NCBI GenBank assembly: GCA_003427395.1 | Contig: BFEA01000094.1 | Coordinates: 171,161-198,960, forward strand | Direction of reading: 5' to 3' | Source: Chara braunii | Taxonomy: Eukaryota > Streptophyta > Charophyceae > Charales > Characeae | Length of the DNA: 27,800 bases | Part shown: positions 17,121 through 27,417 of the stretch, one piece after another | Position numbering within the stretch: the stretch's first letter is position 1 | Layout of the letters: each line of letters starts with the position of its first letter | Position numbers and translations under genes: made by a program | Notes under the pieces: model-generated | What the model saw: only the letters and a program-made list of their open reading frames with translations | Told to the model about the DNA's origin: nothing | The model's database searches: none

Positions 17121-17209
<89 letters not shown>
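17119..17209. repeat. (CT)n microsatellite
   Basis: A TTTC run merges into (CT)n. The open frames across it are repeat translations. Confidence 0.97.
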
Positions 17210-17211
<2 letters not shown>

Positions 17212-17536
17212 GTAGGCGCGCGTCCAGAGAGTATTGACCAAAGCGTTATTGATGACGACGACCCGCACGTGGAACACTTGCACAGTGAGCGACGAACACG
17301 TCGGAGGCAGACTCCACACCGAGGTACGTTCCCTCTCACTCACTCTGCATCTCCGTTGCTCTTCTCCTTCGTCAACTCCTTTGTCATCCTCGTCTACTGG
17401 ACTGCGCTGCGTGATCTCCCAAGCACTCTAACCCGTGGACCGTACATACACACACAAAGGGACACTAAAAAGAAAAATGAAACCATTTCTTGATTTATAC
17501 ATATTCTCTCCGTTCAGATCTACGCTAATCTCCTTG

Positions 17537-17720
17537 GTATCATTCCAATTTCACCTGATGTCCCGAAGGACTACAGCCCCGTGACGGCCTTAAGCTATCG
17601 CATCGGGCTAACCGGGCCCAGATAGTGTTTTTCGGTCCTACTCACTCGGTGCCATAGCCCTAACTCAGGTTTGTACTTCAATAGTTTATGGGTGTACCCA
17701 TTGAGGTTGGCCAGATGGTA
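17537..17720 (-). repeat. Composite repeat, W segment, copy 2
   Basis: Matches copy 1 through TATCATTCCAATTTCACCTG then ATGTCCCGAAGGACTA (17537-17574) and GGTTTGTACTTCAATAGTT (17669). It is shorter than copy 1 because the poly(C) part is absent. Confidence 0.55.
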
Positions 17721-17764
17721 CCTACGCTGGCCCCGACACTGGTACCGGGCTGCGCCCCCAAAAA

Positions 17765-18050
17765 TGGGACGAAATAAATAAAATAAGAATAATAAAAATA
17801 AAAGTTAAAAAATAGGATAAGCGACGAGGGGAGGGAAAGGACCGTCGGAACCCTGCCCTCGGTCCTGCCCATCGGTCCCTCGATTGAACTCCCTGGCAAA
17901 ACTAAGGGGGATAGTCCCGCGGGACCCTCGACCCCTTAGTTTTCTGGCAAGACGCTCCCCCGCTCCTCCATTGTCGGCTGTTGGCCTCAATCCCTGGGTC
18001 TTCATAATATCAGTCCAAAGTCGTAACCTATAAGGCTAGGCCCCAACTTG
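17765..18050 (-). mobile_element. tRNA-derived SINE-like element, copy 2
   Basis: Minus-strand A box TAGCCTTATAGG (18027-18038) and B box GGATTGAGGCC (17983-17993) lie at the same 45-bp offset as in the other copies. The body has a perfect 12-bp stem, AAAACTAAGGGG (17898-17909) with CCCCTTAGTTTT (17932-17943), capped by the inner palindrome GTCCCGCGGGAC. The minus-strand 3' end is T/A-rich (17768-17820), as expected of a SINE tail. Confidence 0.65.
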
Positions 18051-18540
18051 GATGTAAACGGCGCATACTTGATCATAAAGACGTTCATTTCAGGCCTCGG
18101 CCTATCAGACTGTACTAAAAGGTCATACTTAGGCACACCGGTTATTTCTAGAGCTCCTATGTGCTAGCCCTTGCCGTATGAAGGGTGCAGTTTCACCTGC
18201 GGCCATCGTGCATGCGGCACAACTGCGCCGTCATACCAAAACTTTAATTTTCTCACTAGACTACCTCCCCCGAAACACCTCACTCTTACTTCCTAAGCGT
18301 CGGGAAAACTCCGACTTTTATTGTGCGTCCTCGACTTCTACCGTTAACAAAAAATCATGGCTGGCCTAGGAAGTCAGACACTTTACACCTTACTAATCCT
18401 AGTGTCGTAGCAAATAAGTCAAGCGGATCTGATAACTAAATCCTAACCCCGATCATCGAAAGTCAGTTTCTAACATAAATACGGGGTGTGTGCGCTATTG
18501 CGGTTTCTTCACACTCCTTTTCTATCTCACGCTACTAGGC
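18050..18540. other. Unassigned
   Basis: No feature recognised. By position relative to copy 2 it should hold a Z segment, but I could not align one. Confidence 0.4.
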
Positions 18541-18640
18541 GCGGGCGCCGGTCTCGATCCTCATACCTCTGCCTCGAAAGTCCATTGCAGTAACCAGTAG
18601 TGCTATGCCCAAGACTGGCATCGACACTAGTAGCAGAAGC
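18540..18640 (-). mobile_element. tRNA-like head, copy 4, body lost
   Basis: A box TAGCACTACTGG (18594-18605) and B box GGATCGAGACC (18550-18560) at the same 45-bp offset; between them the D-loop-like GGTTAC is well kept. The 5' flank GCCAGTCTTGGGCA resembles copy 1 (CCAGGCTTGGGCT). The body hairpin and tail of copies 1-3 are not visible. Confidence 0.55.
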
Positions 18641-18889
18641 CCATAAAAACGGGTATCGCTACGCATACGGATCCACTACTCCAAGATCACTCCTTCGGCC
18701 TGTCAACTAAGTCAACGATCATCAACCTCCCGCGTCCACCGCGCGGAGGTCCCTACTCATGTTCGATTCTCTCTCGCATGCTCCAATCACGGGCAAAAAG
18801 CAACATTACAGCCTGATGTCGTCTTCCGTATGAGCGTACACGCATCATGGTCACTTCAACATAAAGAAAACCTGTCTAGTTTTAATCAA

Positions 18890-19140
18890 AAATAAAAATT
18901 TTGTCGGTGGGAATGCCGACTTTATAACATCAAAATAAGAATCATCACTCGCGCCTCAAAATTGCGCCCCCACATACTCTCTACATTCAGTCCACCATTC
19001 TGTCAGCGTGAACAAAACGCAACCACAACTTCGCACGATGTACTCAAATTTTGAACAAAACTTATTTTCTATCACTTGCAAAAATCAGGGGGGATACCCT
19101 TGTAAGGGTATTCGTGCCAACAGCGCGACTGATTCTGGCC
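18890..19140. repeat. Composite repeat, Z segment, copy 2
   Basis: Same island order as 16260-16560, including TACCCTT-GT-AAGGGTA at about 19100, but the outer GTGCGA/TCGCAC extension is lost on the left side (GGGGGGA with TTCGTGCC). Confidence 0.55.
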
Positions 19141-19715
19141 ACGCGATCTTGCCGATCGCATGGCCAAGGTCGATCGCGCCCAAACTTCCCTATCCTGACG
19201 ACCGGCTCCCAAACAGCCGGCTCCAAAGGAGATAGCCCAAGCAGAGCATTGTCTCGTTCCCTGCATTTGCAGCATGACGATCTGCTTTGTTTACCTACTG
19301 GGCTAGCTCCATCATGGGAGCAAAGCAACAACCCTACTGGACAAACTCTTATCACTTTTTTGTGCTTACTTAGGTCCTGAATCGCGCGACTGCTATCTTA
19401 AGTAGGATAAGTTTAAATTTAGCATTTCCACATCAGCGCCTCTCTACAGCCGGGCGCGCAACCAGTAGTAAACTACCGACTCGCCTGGTGAACATTCAAT
19501 ATTAATTTATTATTTATACCATTTTACTTTACTTATTTTTACTTATTTCATTTTGATCTACATCTGGACACGAAAGAAAACCAAATGCATTCCATTCTAG
19601 CGTGCTTATTTGGCATCAACGATCGTCAACTATGTCTTGGAGATCGTGCTCCGATGCATACAAGATGACTTGTCCTTGCGATGCAGGTTCCCGTGATATT
19701 TGTGTCAGAGATGAT
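19140..19715. other. Unassigned
   Basis: No gene recognised. CGCAACCAGTAGTAAACTA (about 19469-19487) resembles an A box on the minus strand, but no B box is present at the expected offset. Confidence 0.4.
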
Positions 19716-19719
19716 ATAT

Positions 19720-19960
19720 TTTTCGTGTTCCGGCGGAATATTCATTCTCATTTTGCACCTTTGTTGAGTAGCCGAGCGGGCTCTGCAGGTGTGGTAGCCA
19801 CCACCCTCCTCGTGACCGTGATCACAGTCACCATCCTGACTGGCGGTGATCGACTTCGTCTACTCATTGGCCATAACCGCATCGTTCGAGGTCGTGCTTT
19901 CTTTGTTTAAGGAAGTGTGCGAGGTTGTGTTTGTAGGATTAGTGGTGCCCTCCTTGGCGG
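19720..19960. repeat. Hairpin-rich repeat C, copy 2
   Basis: Counterpart of 13085-13345. The stems here are GTGAC (19812) with GTCAC (19827) around an inner GTGATCAC, and GTGGT-AGCC-ACCAC near 19790. The two copies keep hairpins at similar positions with different sequences. Confidence 0.45.
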
Positions 19961-20164
19961 TACTCGTCAACATATTGTTAGTCCTTAAGGGCGCTCTTCC
20001 ATACATTGCTCTTTATTATGACGGTCGTCTTTTCCACTACCATTTTATGATTGTCAGGTTGTGTTGTTCTTCAGTCAATATGATGGTTATAGTCGCTACG
20101 CGAACCTTGACGGGATGTTGGTAAGGTGCACTGAACGAGGGAGGGAAAACAAGTCGGGAGGTAC

Positions 20165-20209
20165 CAGGAAGCGAAAGAATGCAAGAAAAAGAGAAAGAGA
20201 GAGAGAGAG

Positions 20210-20276
<67 letters not shown>

Positions 20277-20290
20277 GAGAGAGGGGGGGA
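20165..20290. repeat. (GA)n microsatellite
   Basis: Interrupted GA/GAAA units, ending in a G-run. Confidence 0.97.
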
Positions 20291-20840
20291 ATGAGAGCAA
20301 GTATAAAATGTTGTCAGTTTTATCTTCACTGCAATTTTAATTGTTATTGTTATTACTATTTTGTTTGTTCTGATCGTCATATTCTCGTACCGTTGAGGTG
20401 CGCATGGCCTCCAGGAGACACTATTGATAGTGGTCCTTTGAGTTGTATTAGTTTTCTTATGGGTTTTAGACACGGTTCGGGTGGGCTCGTCATTATAATG
20501 TTTTTAGCTTTCCCACTCACTCAAAACATGGGTGAGCACGTACTTACTTTGTCGTAGTTGCATCCTACTGCGCTGGTTTGCTCAGGTGCCTAGTCACTTT
20601 TTTTTTTTTTTTCTTAATTTCCTTGATGACTCGTTCATTTGTTTGTGAGTTACTCAGTTGGTCTATACCGGAATTGATGGGAGCACATATATGTCCCTCT
20701 TCCTTACATTTTCTGATTATTATTGCTATATATTTGTTTTATTTCAATTTTTTTCCCTTCCCTCTCAGCTTGCTGCAGCTATATGGTTTGATGCAGGTAC
20801 AACTGATTGGGGTAATGGTCCAGTCAGAAAGTAGGGAGGA
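20290..20840. other. Unassigned, T-rich
   Basis: No gene or repeat recognised; a poly(T) run lies at about 20598-20612. Confidence 0.4.
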
Positions 20841-20965
20841 GTAGAAAGGAGAGGAAGGGGAGGTGAAAGAGAGGTGAGAGGGGAAAAAAAAGAAGATAAA
20901 AGAGAAAAAAAGGGACAGGGAAGGAGTTGAGAAGATGGAGGAAGCAACAAGGACAAAGGGAGACT
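20825..20965. repeat. Purine-rich low-complexity tract
   Basis: Nearly pure A/G on the plus strand without a fixed repeat unit. Confidence 0.85.
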
Positions 20966-21629
20966 TACCTGTTGATAGCCGATGGGCGGTTTGTGTAAGA
21001 ACACACTGTCATTATTACTAGAAATGGTAATGTCACTGTTGCTAGGGAGGGGCGTTTGGGTTGAAGCGACCTGCTGCTACAGTCAAAAATTTGTCGCAGC
21101 ACACTAGTTGGAGTTAGCATGGTTATAATACCCGCTTGCACCTAATGTTTTCCTTTAAATTGGTGTCGCTGCTCTCTGAACCGGCACCTTGCTCTTCGAA
21201 TCGGGCATTGGTACTTTCTAGGTTGGTGTTGCTGCTGATCTATGCTGTCACTGTGTATGCCAGGTCACCTATTGAAATGCTTTTGTTGTCATGAGAGCCG
21301 CCACATTTGTCTGGGCCACTGTTCCTTAACCTCAGGGTGCAGCTTGACAACATGCTACCATTGAGTGTCAAGCCGCTGTTGTGCTTGAGGACTACGGTGC
21401 CTTGGGACATATGCATGTCGTCTGAGGCCTATGTGTAGTCTAAGACTGATAAGTATTCACCTGATCTCATGGCGAATTATGATGGCGTGAGAAAGAGATG
21501 CATAAGAGGTGAGTTTCGACCCGAAGAGAGACTATGTACGTGGAATGAATGAAGGAGAAAACTGACTTGAAAGAGAAAGTCTGAGGGTGGTGAGGAGAAG
21601 TTTCAAACCATAAGTTTGCGTTGCAAATG
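20965..21629. other. Region before element B, hairpin-bearing
   Basis: GCTTGACA (about 21340) pairs with TGTCAAGC (about 21364) over 8 bp, and TCAAGC/GCTTGA follows. GTTGCTGCTG-type sequence resembles 8040-8100 ahead of element A, so the element may begin in this region. Confidence 0.4.
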
Positions 21630-21885
21630 GCTGGCATTGCAGCACCCTCAAGATATAAAGGCACCAAGGCCCTCTCCATGTGAATCCGCATATACCTCGC
21701 TTGCATCTTGAGAGACTAAGTTTACTCTCTTTGTCTTTCTTCCTCTTTGTCTACTCCTTGATTCTTGAGAGGAAGCCAACGGGTAGGATTGCAACCCACG
21801 AGACTGCATCAAGGCCTTGTGGGGGTTAAACCACCGATGGTGGGAGCTCTAACGAAGTCCATGGGGGATTCTGGAGGCAGGGAAC
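21630..21885 (+). repeat. Element B, conserved leading block
   Basis: Collinear with 8315-8576 in element A; the shared islands are given there. The second half differs from A by small indels that break the shared frame, supporting a non-coding role. Confidence 0.7.
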
Positions 21886-23960
21886 TGCAAGTAGGATCCC
21901 ATCCTTTTTTTTCTTTATATTGGCCTACTTATACGTTTATGTGTGTGTTGGAATAAAAAATGGAATGTGTTATTTTTAAGAGTGTTTTATTTATTGTGCA
22001 TGTATGAACTTGGTAAAAGCATTTTGAACCAAGCAAGAGTTGTTGTTGATTTGACACTCAGGGTCCACTACCAAAGCATGATGGAGGCGTGGCCCCCCGC
22101 TTATAGCCTGAGGATCAGCATTTAGAACCAAGGGGCCACCACTGAAACCGAGAGGTGGAAGGGTGGCCCCGCACTTATATGTCTAGCAACTTGGCAACAA
22201 GGGTCCATTGCAAAGGCTGAAAGGCGTAAGGGTGGCCCATTGCTGGTATGCTTGATGATTGAATTAGCAACGAGCATGTTGAATAAGGGTCTGCCACTGA
22301 AGTTGGAAGGTAGAAAGAGTGACTGCACACTTGTATACCTGTTGGTACAACATGGAGGCCCACCGCCGAAGCCGTAGGCGGAGGGCCGGCGCCTCACGTA
22401 CATGGTAGGACCTTTGACATTCAGAGGCACCGACGATGTTTTGAGAAAGGAAAACCGCCAATGCCAAGGTGGGAGAGACGCCACCGATGTCCTTTGGACA
22501 GATAGGTGATCGCCGATAACTTGGGACAGAGGGGTGGCCGCCAACACCTCTGAACGAAGGGGTGAGTCGATGGATGGGAAGGATCAAAGATAGGGTAAGT
22601 CAGGGGTGAAAAGGTCACCATCAAAGCACAAGTAGAAGGATTACCCAACGCCTGAAAGTAAGGCTAAGTCAAGGGATGGGTTTTAAATTAGTAAATTAAG
22701 TTAGAGATAAGGGTAAAGGGCAGTCGCCGATGCATTGTGGAGGGACGTCCCGATACCCCAACCTAAACCTAAGATGAGACTAAACTCAAAATAATTAAGA
22801 GATAAAGGGAGGGGGTAGTTGCCGAAGCGTGAAGTGGAGGGGCAACCCAACACCTAAAGAGTCAGGGATAAGATCGAAAAGGGTTCATAGGTTATGGTAA
22901 AGATGAACGGTAGTCACAAAAACCTTCAGGCGGAAGAGCGACTCGACACCTAATATAGTGTTGAGCTTGATAGATCAGAGTATAGGTATGGGGTTGCCGT
23001 TGAAACCTTCGGGCGGAGGGGTAACCTTACACCTAAGGGTGGTCGTGGAAGCCAAAAGGTGAAAGGGTAACCTATATTTCACATACTATTTGATGAAAGT
23101 GAGTTATTTGCACTTAGCCACCGTCGAAGATGAAAGGGGAAGGGTGGCATATATACCTATATTGATAAGGATTGAGATAAAAGTTAGTTATCCCCGGCGA
23201 CAGCAAAAGTCGAGAGATGAACGTGTAACCCATACTCAAATTGGTTTGACAGAATCATGGTTTGTTTGTGCCTTCTTGTAAGACAAGCCGCGGAAGTAGA
23301 AAGGTGGATAAGTGAGTCTCTCGTATTCATATTTTTCTATCTCATGATACTCATGTTACTAACATAACTAAGATTTATGGAAGAATGACTTATTATGCCT
23401 TGCTCTATTTTTTAGATTACTATGGGTATCCTTCGTAGTGAGATGCATAGATGCTTGCCATGTGTTGGCGCCCTAGGTAGATTGTGACTATATGGGTTGG
23501 GTAATCTAGGTTTGAGCTGAAAGTTGACTCTCTCATTTTATACCTAATATAGATTTTGAGAGCTCACTTTTTTTAGGGAAGCGTTGCCCAGATTTACACT
23601 AGATCAGAAAACTATTTGGATCACAAAACTTTTTGAGAGCTCACTTTCTTGAGGGAAGCGTTACCCGGATTCATACTATTTGGACCACAAAACTTTTTTC
23701 TTCTATTTGAGAATTTTATATATTATGCGATGCTACCTACCTATTGGAAATGCTGCCCAATTTTTCTCATCCTCAAGTAGGTTTGAAGTTTTGCTCAAAC
23801 TTCATATAAGAGGTCATGTCGATAGTAAGGACGTTGGGATCCTGTTGGCCTATGCGTGTGTTATATGTCACCTTTTTCGAAAAGTTGTACCGGGGAGATT
23901 CTTCATGAGTCTGTACGAGACTACATTGTGAAAGGAGGTTAACGGAGGCCTCAATTTTCA
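21886..23960 (+). ncRNA. Element B, non-coding body with hairpin array
   Basis: Between 22110 and 23160 at least six units follow one plan: outer stem, GAA, a small inner CC..GG hairpin, then GGAAG or GGAG, then the outer stem. Outer stems include GGGGCCACC/GGTGGCCCC (22132, 22162), GTTGCC/GGCAAC (22818, 22841), GGTTGCC/GGTAACC (22992, 23020) and GCCACC/GGTGGC (23117, 23143). From 23540 to 23780 there are diverged versions of element A's larger stem-loops (TTTAGGGAAGCGTTGCCCAG; TTGAGGGAAGCGTTACCCGG), then ACCGGGGAGATTCTTCATGA, the counterpart of A's purine tract. No open frame of note. Confidence 0.5.
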
Positions 23961-23999
23961 TACATTTTTTCATGTTATAACAAAACCCAACCCAAGGGT

Positions 24000-24250
24000 C
24001 ATTTTAACCAAACTTGCCACCAATTCATAAACTGAAAATCATACTAACTACTTAAAATTTTTAAAAATAAATTAATTAAAAAGACCTATGAAACAGCAAG
24101 ACAAAAGTGCACTTTCATGAAATTTCGTCAACATTTCAATTTCATAAATCTCATCAGAAGAAATTTCAATAGCCCACTAATACTAAATTTGACACACAAC
24201 AACCCTAAACCAAAACAAAAACAGACCAAAAAAAAAATTAAAAACCTTAA
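24000..24250. other. A-rich, low complexity
   Basis: Strongly A/T-rich with A-runs and TTAATTAA-type sequence. No feature recognised. Confidence 0.6.
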
Positions 24251-25130
24251 TTTCAGTTTGGGACCCATTAGCTAGGACCTGAAAGTGAGGGTTCTCGTTA
24301 ACCACTTATGTACATTCTGCTAATTTAAGATAGCACGGCGGTTTGTTGGTTGAACCTTCACCTACTCTTCGATATCTCCACCCTGTAAGGATAATCCAGG
24401 AATAACATTTATGTTTTGAGGTCGGTGTCTAAGGGAGGAGGGAACCTGCTACTAGACGGTTCTATTAGTCTATTGTCCCTATACCCAAGTTTGACAAACG
24501 ATTTGCACGTCAGTCCTGCTGCCAGCCCCCTCTAGAGTTTCCTCTGGCCTCCCCCTGCTCAGGCAGAGCTCGCCACCTTTCGGGCCCCAATGGGCATGCT
24601 CATACTCAAACGTCTCACAACTGATAGTGGTTGTTCGTTGGTACTTCTGCAGGCGGTCCCTTGTGGGTTGAACACCCACTGGCTTCTATGCACGTTGATC
24701 CCCTCGGTCCGAGTACCAAGACAAGTAGGATAGAGAAATTTCAGCAGCATTCCGAATACACAGGAACCCAATCGGGCCCGTCAAAAGAGGCACGTGTTCA
24801 AGGTTCTCAACTGTAGTGACGGTCACCCGTGAGGATTTTAATCACTCCCCACTGCAATGTTGGTCACTGCAGCCCATGCTGGCAGACACCCCACGTCCAT
24901 AAAGAAGGGCGGAGACGCAGTCGTCGTCCACCCCCATCCAGGTGGGGATACATAACTTCCCTCCATCCGCTTCTCGCTCATCAATTTCGAGCATCCTTTC
25001 GACTATCTTTCAAAGTTATTTTCATCATTCCCTCGTGGTACTTCTTCACTGTCATCCCTCACACGTATTTTCACTTTTGCTAGTTCTGTACGAATTTGGA
25101 CTCACGTCCGTAGTTTTAACGGTTCGCAGA
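24250..25130. other. Unassigned
   Basis: No gene recognised. Short frames on both strands lack domains. Confidence 0.4.
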
Positions 25131-25214
25131 TGTACCGGCTGGGCTACGCCCTTCGGTTCCCCTATTGGCCCCACAACCGGTTTCTAGCCCTCTCAAGAAG
25201 ATGAAATCTTAAAA

Positions 25215-25225
25215 ATAAAGAAGAA

Positions 25226-25279
<54 letters not shown>

Positions 25280-25500
25280 TTAATAAAATAGTAAAATTGA
25301 GGAAACTTGGTCTTGCCAGTTGGACCCACGTCCGGGCCCATCCGACAAAACCAAGGGGGATAGTCCCACAAGACCCTCGACCCCTCAGCCTGCGCTGGTC
25401 GCGCTCTTCAGCTTCATCGATGCTTGTCAGCCTCGATCCCGAAACCTGTTGCTTGGAAGTCAAGTACGGTAACCAATAGGGCTAAGCTAAAAAACAGTCT
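25215..25500 (-). mobile_element. tRNA-derived SINE-like element, copy 3
   Basis: A box TAGCCCTATTGG (25473-25484), the best match to TRGYNNARNNGG among the copies, then GGTTAC, and B box GGATCGAGGCT (25429-25439) at the 45-bp offset. The body GGGGGATAGTCCCAC-AAGACC matches copy 2, though the outer stem is weak. The minus-strand 3' end is an (ATT)n run at 25227-25276, a typical SINE tail. Confidence 0.65.
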
Positions 25501-25965
25501 AGGTGTCGTCTGCGTCGTAGCCGTTTCGGACCCTGGCCGTATAGGACACCGCATTCACCGCCGAAACTCCCGACTTTCCCTATGCTAGGGCCGAAAAGTC
25601 GCGCCTCTCTCCTCGTCGTCAAAACACAATTTTCCCATGTTCACACAAAGTATAATCTTTATCCCCTTCGCAGTAGGGTCCGCAAAGAGGTCGCGCCAGC
25701 CTACGGAGTAAAGCGAGACATTATAAAACGAAAAAAAATATATAACCAAATAAGATTTCAGAAGGTGGATACCGGGCTCTACGGCTTCGCCGCCCTCCGC
25801 CGGTCTTGTACGGGCGTAGCCCGTACTGACCACCGGTTCGCGTAGTGACTTTCTACCCCGGTTCCACTGACCGCGCTACGTGCGCGTGACAAGTTTTGGT
25901 CAAACTCATTCCTTACCCGCGTTTTTGCACGAGGCCTTCATTTGCCAGCCTGGTATTGTCAATGA
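25500..25965. other. Spacer between SINE copy 3 and its Z segment
   Basis: No gene recognised. The hairpin TACGGGC-GTA-GCCCGTA is at about 25809-25825. Confidence 0.5.
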
Positions 25966-26110
25966 CTAATGGTCATCTTACCGAGCCACGCAATAATGCG
26001 TGCCCCACACACTCTCTAACTAGATCGTACTTGGCTCGGACTCTTACCGTGGGCGAGGTTGCTGAGGTGATCACCCCGAAGGGGTTTATCTCACCAATGC
26101 GCTATTATTA
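25965..26110. repeat. Composite repeat, Z segment, copy 3
   Basis: CACGCAATAATGCGTGCCCC then ACACACTCTCTAACTAG matches the other Z copies. At the place of TACCCTT-GT-AAGGGTA this copy has ACCCC-GAA-GGGGT enclosed by GGTGAT/ATCTCACC, so the hairpin is kept with changed sequence. Confidence 0.45.
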
Positions 26111-26419
26111 TCAAGGACGCTCCCGGTGCGACCTTGAAAAACAACGGCTACGACAACGCTCTGTCAAGTAGTGGTGTCATGGTTGGAGTGTTGTATAGTA
26201 AACAGTTAGTGGAGAGATGCTATGTTTCCATAGTTCTGGCTCACTCTGACAATGTGGGAAAAATCGTACGAGAGTCGCCTTCGCTACACTGCATTCTTGA
26301 ACTGAGCACTCTCGAATGACAGAAGAACCGGACACTGTGCAAGGATTAAAAAAACAACGATTAATTCCAATTCAGTTGTTTCTTTTAACGAAAAAAATAG
26401 AAAACTCCGGCATGAGATG

Positions 26420-26625
26420 GTTGTCTGCCCAGACCTACTCACGAGTTTTCTGGGCGAAACCGACCCTCCGTGAAAGGTCTCCCAAAGTTGAAGTCTTGCA
26501 GGCGGGAGAAGTACGGTTTCAGGAATGCTCTCGAGGGCAAAAGTTGGACAACTGTTGAACCAAATCTGGCAAAAGTATTTCGGGAGCTGGGTATGGCGAG
26601 GCCCTTAGGGCATACTCACACGGGG
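26420..26625. other. Two strong hairpins
   Basis: GCCCAGA pairs with TCTGGGC over 7 bp (about 26427-26455). GGTATG..CATACTC encloses GCCC-TTA-GGGC (about 26590-26617). No protein recognised in this stretch. Confidence 0.5.
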
Positions 26626-27400
26626 ATCTAAAGTCACAAATATCAAGGGCGTTTGGTACCATGTATTTGTGCTTTTGGGTGTCGTGCGGTCATACACAAG
26701 TTCTGCGTCCACAAAGGACAGAGTCGCGACCCCGGGCCTAACATTTGTGCCTCACAAAACTGCACTTAGTCACACTGGTTATACCCAAAAATATGTAAGT
26801 TTTTTTTTTTTTTTCAAATTATGGGCACGAAGCTTGTCTGGCACACTTGTTTGCATGCTAGGAGTGGGTGTGGATTGGCGTATGTGGTGACATGAGTATT
26901 TTGAGCGTTGGTGTGCCTTCGTCTATTACGCTAATTGTAACCAAGATCAGGGCGTGATTGGTGCAACTTGTCTCAAATATGGAGATTGTATTACAGAATG
27001 AGAGTTTCTAGCGGTTTGGCTCGTCCTTTTCGACGGACCTCGGTCATGAATGAAAACCTCTTATGAACGGAGTAGAAGACTTATATCAAACTCGCGAGGC
27101 TTTTGATTGGTAAATTACGACTCTCCTTTAGCGACGCTTGGTTTCTTGTACGTCCGCTGTTGACCAGACGAATTGTGATGCTTTGCCTTATGCTGGATTC
27201 GTATGCCTTTGGCGACTATTGGCTCGTCAAGCTTTGAGGAAGCGGCTTCGACATATCTTTTAAAGTGTTGTTATCTTGTGAAATCAAGTACTTCTTTGCT
27301 TTGTACTGTCATTGATCATAGGATTTTTGCAGATAGTTTGTTTCATGCCACTAGGGTTTTTTATGGCCTCATGGTAAATATATTTAGTCTTTAATTGTTT
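26625..27400. other. Unassigned
   Basis: No gene or repeat recognised. Poly(T) runs lie at about 26799-26814 and 27397-27410. Confidence 0.4.
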
Positions 27401-27417
27401 TTTTTTTTTGAAAATTT

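Noticed and set aside
19440-19490. Possible fifth tRNA-like head
   Set aside because: An A-box-like sequence is present but no B box lies at the 45-bp offset.
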